Assembly (NCBI GenBank): GCA_003167305.1
Contig: PMTP01000039.1
Span: 246-9,446, forward strand
Length of the DNA: 9,201 bases
Reading direction: 5' to 3'
Source of the DNA: Acidobacteriaceae bacterium
GTDB taxonomy: Bacteria; Acidobacteriota; Terriglobia; Terriglobales; Acidobacteriaceae
Position numbers and translations under genes: made by a program. This document shows, piece by piece, positions 6,556-9,201 of the stretch. The notes beneath the pieces are model-generated. The model saw only the letters and a list, made by a program, of their open reading frames with translations, searched no databases and had not been told where the DNA came from. Numbering within the stretch: the first letter of the stretch is position 1; each line of letters begins with the position of its first letter.

Positions 6556-7812
6556 TTAGCGAGTCGGCGAAGGGACGGCAGACTTTAACAGGCTCAGATT
6601 CGTCTGCAGCGCTTGCCGGCTTGCCGAGTCCTTTCCGGTATCGACCGGCAGCGACGGGCCGGCATAAAACTCCAAAATGTTCTTGCGCAAGCGGGCCGAT
6701 GTCTGATCGAAGTTATGCGCGGAGAGCTTGGCCAGCAGGTTTGCGTAGGTTTCATCCGCAAGCGAGTATTCGCCCGCCTCGGTTTTTTTACCATCATCGA
6801 GATCGCAGTTAGGCAGCGCCAGCTTGCCCGCACGCGCTTTTGTCAGCAAAGCGCCGTAATCATCGGTGGTTGTGTTAATGCTCTTGATATACAGGTCTTC
6901 GGTTTGTGGGGTCGGGTTGTTAAAGCCCAGGCTTTTGAACGGACCTATCCTGGGCGCAAAGCGCAGAAGCGTGGATAAGATTCGCGTGCCCAGGCCGGGC
7001 CTTTCATAGGTCTTTCCCCACTCTCTCTCATAATCCGAGCGGGATAGGCGATAGAGAAACTTCTGCTTGGCAAAGCCGGGCGTCTCGCGCATCAGATCCT
7101 TTTTATGCGCTTGCAGCGCGACCTGAGTCATCTGCGGAATCAGCCGGCTGATAAAGAAGCGATAGGAACCAACCGCCATGTCCTCATGCGTGAGCACGTC
7201 CTTCAGATCCAGCCCATAGACAACGGGAAAGACCCGCTCCAGCAGCGGTTCCGAGACCTGGAATCCTATGAAGTCGTGGTACTGCGCGGGCGCATAACGA
7301 TTTTTCGCCACCTGCAATGTGTCGAATCCGAATTCCGTCTTCAAGTGCGCGGACGTATCCTGGGCATAACGAACGGAGTTGCCATATTTCGCGCGCAGCT
7401 TTGGATAATGAATTGCGACCGCCGCGTTGACAGCCGGGTGGCCGTCAATGTCCGCCACATAGTGTGAAAGCGCGCCCAGCGCAAAGGCGTACTCGTCGGC
7501 ATTCCGGCTTTCCTTTAGTAACTCCAGGACAAAGTCCCCGGTGCGAACGTAATGCGTCAGGTTGCTGAACTCCTTGCTGCCGAAGGGGTAGTAGCCCAGG
7601 TCCTGGATCACCGAGCCTCCATAGGCGTAGGCATGAGCTTCCTTGATCTGGTCTTCAGTCATACCCGGATAGCGCTCAATCAGCAGCGGCCGAATCTCGG
7701 TGGTCCATGCCAGGTCGATTATTTCCTCGTGGGTCAGAACGGAGTAGGCATACACAGTTCCGCCGAACAGAAGCACGGCGAAGACAAGCGCCATTGCTCG
7801 GGCAAGCCTCAT
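6556..7812 (-). CDS. Secreted zinc-dependent phospholipase C-like protein
   Basis: A 418-residue exported protein of the zinc-dependent phospholipase C/S1-P1 nuclease-like fold. A Sec leader (1-22, MRLARAMALVFAVLLFGGTVYA) is followed by mostly helical sequence. The conserved metal set can be traced against Bacillus cereus PC-PLC: H28 in LTHEE, D71 in IQDLGYYP, H87 in LTHYVRTGD, H117 and D121 in LSHYVADIDGH, H125, and the HxxxE pair H156/E160. Only the N-terminal Trp ligand of the mature Bacillus enzyme is not evident. It probably cleaves phosphodiester head groups of phospholipids outside the cytoplasm; actual substrate unknown. The C-terminal half (about 240-418) is unassigned. The frame is open to 8148, but ATG 7812 gives the signal peptide and has GAGGGG ten bases upstream; ATG 7830 is an alternative. 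It lies 29 bp after the DUF3309 gene, probably in the same transcript. Confidence 0.85.
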   Translation of the reverse strand: MRLARAMALVFAVLLFGGTVYAYSVLTHEEIIDLAWTTEIRPLLIERYPGMTEDQIKEAHAYAYGGSVIQDLGYYPFGSKEFSNLTHYVRTGDFVLELLKESRNADEYAFALGALSHYVADIDGHPAVNAAVAIHYPKLRAKYGNSVRYAQDTSAHLKTEFGFDTLQVAKNRYAPAQYHDFIGFQVSEPLLERVFPVVYGLDLKDVLTHEDMAVGSYRFFISRLIPQMTQVALQAHKKDLMRETPGFAKQKFLYRLSRSDYEREWGKTYERPGLGTRILSTLLRFAPRIGPFKSLGFNNPTPQTEDLYIKSINTTTDDYGALLTKARAGKLALPNCDLDDGKKTEAGEYSLADETYANLLAKLSAHNFDQTSARLRKNILEFYAGPSLPVDTGKDSASRQALQTNLSLLKSAVPSPTR

Positions 7813-7822
7813 AGTATGCCAT

Positions 7823-7828
7823 CCCCTC
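7823..7828 (-). promoter_or_regulatory. Ribosome-binding site of the PLC-like gene
   Basis: GAGGGG on the minus strand, ten bases before ATG 7812, lies within the short DUF3309-PLC gap and favours 7812 over 7830 as start. The spacing is slightly long. Confidence 0.45.
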
Positions 7829-7841
7829 ATTCTTGTGTGGG

Positions 7842-7997
7842 TCAAATCGCGCCAACCAGCATCAATACAACAACTATCATGAGGATAAGTCCAATTCCAC
7901 TGGTCGGATAATAGCCCCAGTTTCTGCTGTGCGGCCAGGTTGGCACCGCGCCTACCAATACAAGAATCAATAACACCACCAAGATAATTCCAAGCAT
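7842..7997 (-). CDS. DUF3309 family small membrane protein
   Basis: A 51-residue protein matching the DUF3309 pattern: a first transmembrane helix (about 3-17), a conserved short linker PTWPHSRNWGYYPTSG (19-34), and a second transmembrane helix (35-49). Both ends are thus membrane-embedded with the aromatic/His linker exposed. The function of the family is unknown. ATG 7997 is chosen because it begins the family's MLGxIL start and has GGGAG (8004-8008) six bases ahead; the open frame extends upstream to 8039 with an Arg-rich stretch that is unlikely to be translated. It lies 29 bp upstream of the PLC-like gene on the same strand, suggesting a bicistronic envelope operon. Confidence 0.85.
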   Translation of the reverse strand: MLGIILVVLLILVLVGAVPTWPHSRNWGYYPTSGIGLILMIVVVLMLVGAI

Positions 7998-8111
7998 ATG
8001 ATTCTCCCGGCGCCGCCGCATGGCGCGCATCCGGCTCATTTTGTGCCGAACTGCAACGGTGAATCGAGTTTTTCACGTTGCGAACGGAGAATCTGCTCAA
8101 TTGAATACAAT

Positions 8112-8125
8112 GAGCGACGCCGCTC
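8112..8125 (-). terminator. Weak candidate terminator of the hydrolase gene
   Basis: GAGCG-N4-CGCTC forms a 5-bp GC-rich stem about 40 bp past the hydrolase stop. On the minus strand it is followed by an AT-rich stretch (ATTGTATTCAATT) without a true T-run. It is the only hairpin I see in the 8040-8162 gap. Confidence 0.25.
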
Positions 8126-8162
8126 GGAGGACTTGCTCTGAGCTTCAAGAGTGATTACGCTC

Positions 8163-9095
8163 CTACTCGGGCAAGCCCGAAGACATCTTGATCGTTTCCA
8201 GCCAAGCCTCTACGAGTCCCGGCCAGTAGTGTATTGGAAGTCCGTTGTTTCGCAAGCCATAGCCATGGCCGCCCTGCGCAAAGATGTGCAGCTCGGCAGG
8301 TACCTTTGCGTTCTTGAGGGCCATGAAGTAGATGACCGCATTCTCGACGTGTACCGGGTCGTCCTCCGCTTGCACGATGAACTGGGGCGGAGTCTGGGCG
8401 GTGGGATTGATGTCAGGGTTGGGCGCGAAGTTTTTGTCGGCCAGGGCGAGATAGCCGGGGTAGATGATGACGGCAAAGTCGGGGCGGCAACTCAGTTTGT
8501 CGGCGGCGTCGATGGCGCCGTACAGACGCTGGTCGTAATGTGTGCTGAGGGCGGCGGCCAGGTGAGCTCCGGCGGAGAAGCCGAGAACGCCGATGCGTTT
8601 GGGATCGATCTTCCACTCGGCGGCGTGCGCGCGCACCAAGCCGAGGGCGCGCTGGGCGTCCTGCAGGGCGGCCGGCGACTTGGGGTACGGGCCGGTATCG
8701 GGGACACGGTACTTGAGCAGCACACAGGTGATGCCGGCGGAGTTCAGCCAATCGCAGATCTCCGTGCCTTCCAGGTCGATGGCCAGAATCCGGTAGCCAC
8801 CCCCAGGGAAGACGACCACTGCAGCTCCGGTGTTTTTGCCCTTGGGCGTGTAGAGTGTAAGGGTTGGCGAGGAGACATTGCCCAGGCGAATGAGTGGGCG
8901 GCCGGCGATCAGGTTGTCCTTGGCGGTGGTGGTGTCGGCCTCGGCGGGCGCATTGGCTTGTGCTCCTGGTGCAGCGCCCGGCCAAAGAGCGATGGTTGGA
9001 CGGTCAGCCGCCGGCGGCCAGCCTGAGGGTTGCGCCGCAAGGGTGAGCGAAGAGGCCGCGATGGCCGTGCAGAGAAGAAAACCGCTGTTTCTCAT
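8163..9095 (-). CDS. Secreted alpha/beta-hydrolase (esterase/acetyl-xylan-esterase-like)
   Basis: A 310-residue exported serine hydrolase of the Aes/BD-FAE-like esterase group. A Sec leader (1-21, ending TLAA) is followed by LWPGAAPGA (37-45), an N-terminal signature common in exported esterase-like hydrolases near carbohydrate-degradation genes. The oxyanion-hole segment is VVFPGGGYR (94-102). The nucleophile elbow is GFSAG (172-176) with S174. The acid is D246 (or D245) in QAEDDPVHV, and the catalytic histidine is H277 in GGHGYG, giving a complete Ser-Asp-His triad in the expected order. The start at 9095 has a strong GGGAGGA (9103-9109), seven bases away. It probably deacylates small or sugar esters in the periplasm or outside the cell; the substrate is not deducible. 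There is no partner gene in the window, and its promoter would lie in 9110-9201, where I see no clear consensus. Confidence 0.9.
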   Translation of the reverse strand: MRNSGFLLCTAIAASSLTLAAQPSGWPPAADRPTIALWPGAAPGAQANAPAEADTTTAKDNLIAGRPLIRLGNVSSPTLTLYTPKGKNTGAAVVVFPGGGYRILAIDLEGTEICDWLNSAGITCVLLKYRVPDTGPYPKSPAALQDAQRALGLVRAHAAEWKIDPKRIGVLGFSAGAHLAAALSTHYDQRLYGAIDAADKLSCRPDFAVIIYPGYLALADKNFAPNPDINPTAQTPPQFIVQAEDDPVHVENAVIYFMALKNAKVPAELHIFAQGGHGYGLRNNGLPIHYWPGLVEAWLETIKMSSGLPE

Positions 9096-9102
9096 TCCAG
9101 AA

Positions 9103-9109
9103 TCCTCCC
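9103..9109 (-). promoter_or_regulatory. Ribosome-binding site of the hydrolase gene
   Basis: GGGAGGA on the minus strand, seven bases before ATG 9095, fixes the start that yields the signal peptide. Confidence 0.75.
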
Positions 9110-9201
9110 ATGGAAAGCTTCGCGGATAGGATTGCAGCCAAGGGGGCTGAGATGCAAATGGAATGCGGGTCAGCCTTCTCGCATGGGGCTGGAAAGCGCG
9201 C

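Noticed and set aside
7813..8148. N-terminal extension of the PLC-like protein
   Set aside because: It would cover the DUF3309 gene in another frame and place the Sec leader over 110 residues from the N-terminus.
8151..9026. Long plus-strand open frame (291 codons)
   Set aside because: It lies antisense to the well-supported hydrolase gene with its complete catalytic triad; the Gly/Val/Asp-rich translation is typical of a shadow frame.
1..9201. CRISPR arrays, tRNA, rRNA, transposases, phage or toxin-antitoxin genes
   Set aside because: No regularly spaced repeats, cloverleaf sequences or matching proteins were seen on either strand.

Overview
The window looks like an ordinary chromosomal stretch from a moderately GC-rich, diderm, free-living bacterium. 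A TonB-dependent outer-membrane receptor, several Sec signal peptides and the mix of families (HslU with a long I-domain, NikR, DUF3309, a secreted zinc phospholipase C-like protein, a secreted esterase-like hydrolase) suggest Acidobacteriota, probably Terriglobia. That placement is inferred from gene flavour and intergenic repeats, not measured.

Layout. (1) 1-1314: most of hslU, cut at its 5' end by the window edge. It converges, 5 bp apart, on a MarR-type regulator gene (1320-1778, minus). (2) The MarR gene is divergent from a TonB-dependent receptor gene (1880-3778). A short inverted repeat in the 101-bp gap is a plausible shared operator. (3) 3779-4006 is a non-coding stretch with several stable potential hairpins, followed by a small VOC/glyoxalase-fold gene (4007-4372). 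(4) Transaldolase (4473-5471, minus) converges on the VOC gene, and a palindromic repeat (copy A, 4405-4458) fills the gap. (5) nikR (5708-6160) is divergent from transaldolase. A 27-bp dyad upstream of nikR has the geometry of a NikR operator. nikR is followed 33 bp later by a 64-codon ORF that has a signal peptide and little else, then by a second, longer copy (copy B, 6412-6496) of the palindromic repeat. (6) On the minus strand, a DUF3309 two-helix membrane peptide (7842-7997) lies just upstream of a secreted zinc-dependent phospholipase C-like protein (6556-7812) that keeps a near-complete set of zinc ligands. (7) A secreted alpha/beta-hydrolase (8163-9095, minus) closes the window.

The genes do not form one pathway. 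Local logic is visible in three places: MarR with its divergent receptor (regulated uptake), autoregulated NikR with a possibly eroded downstream nickel-related gene, and the DUF3309/PLC pair at the envelope. The most interesting non-coding features are the two palindromic repeats, whose flanks match while their inner stems differ but stay complementary, and the putative NikR dyad. I see no CRISPR array, tRNA, rRNA, transposase or phage gene.
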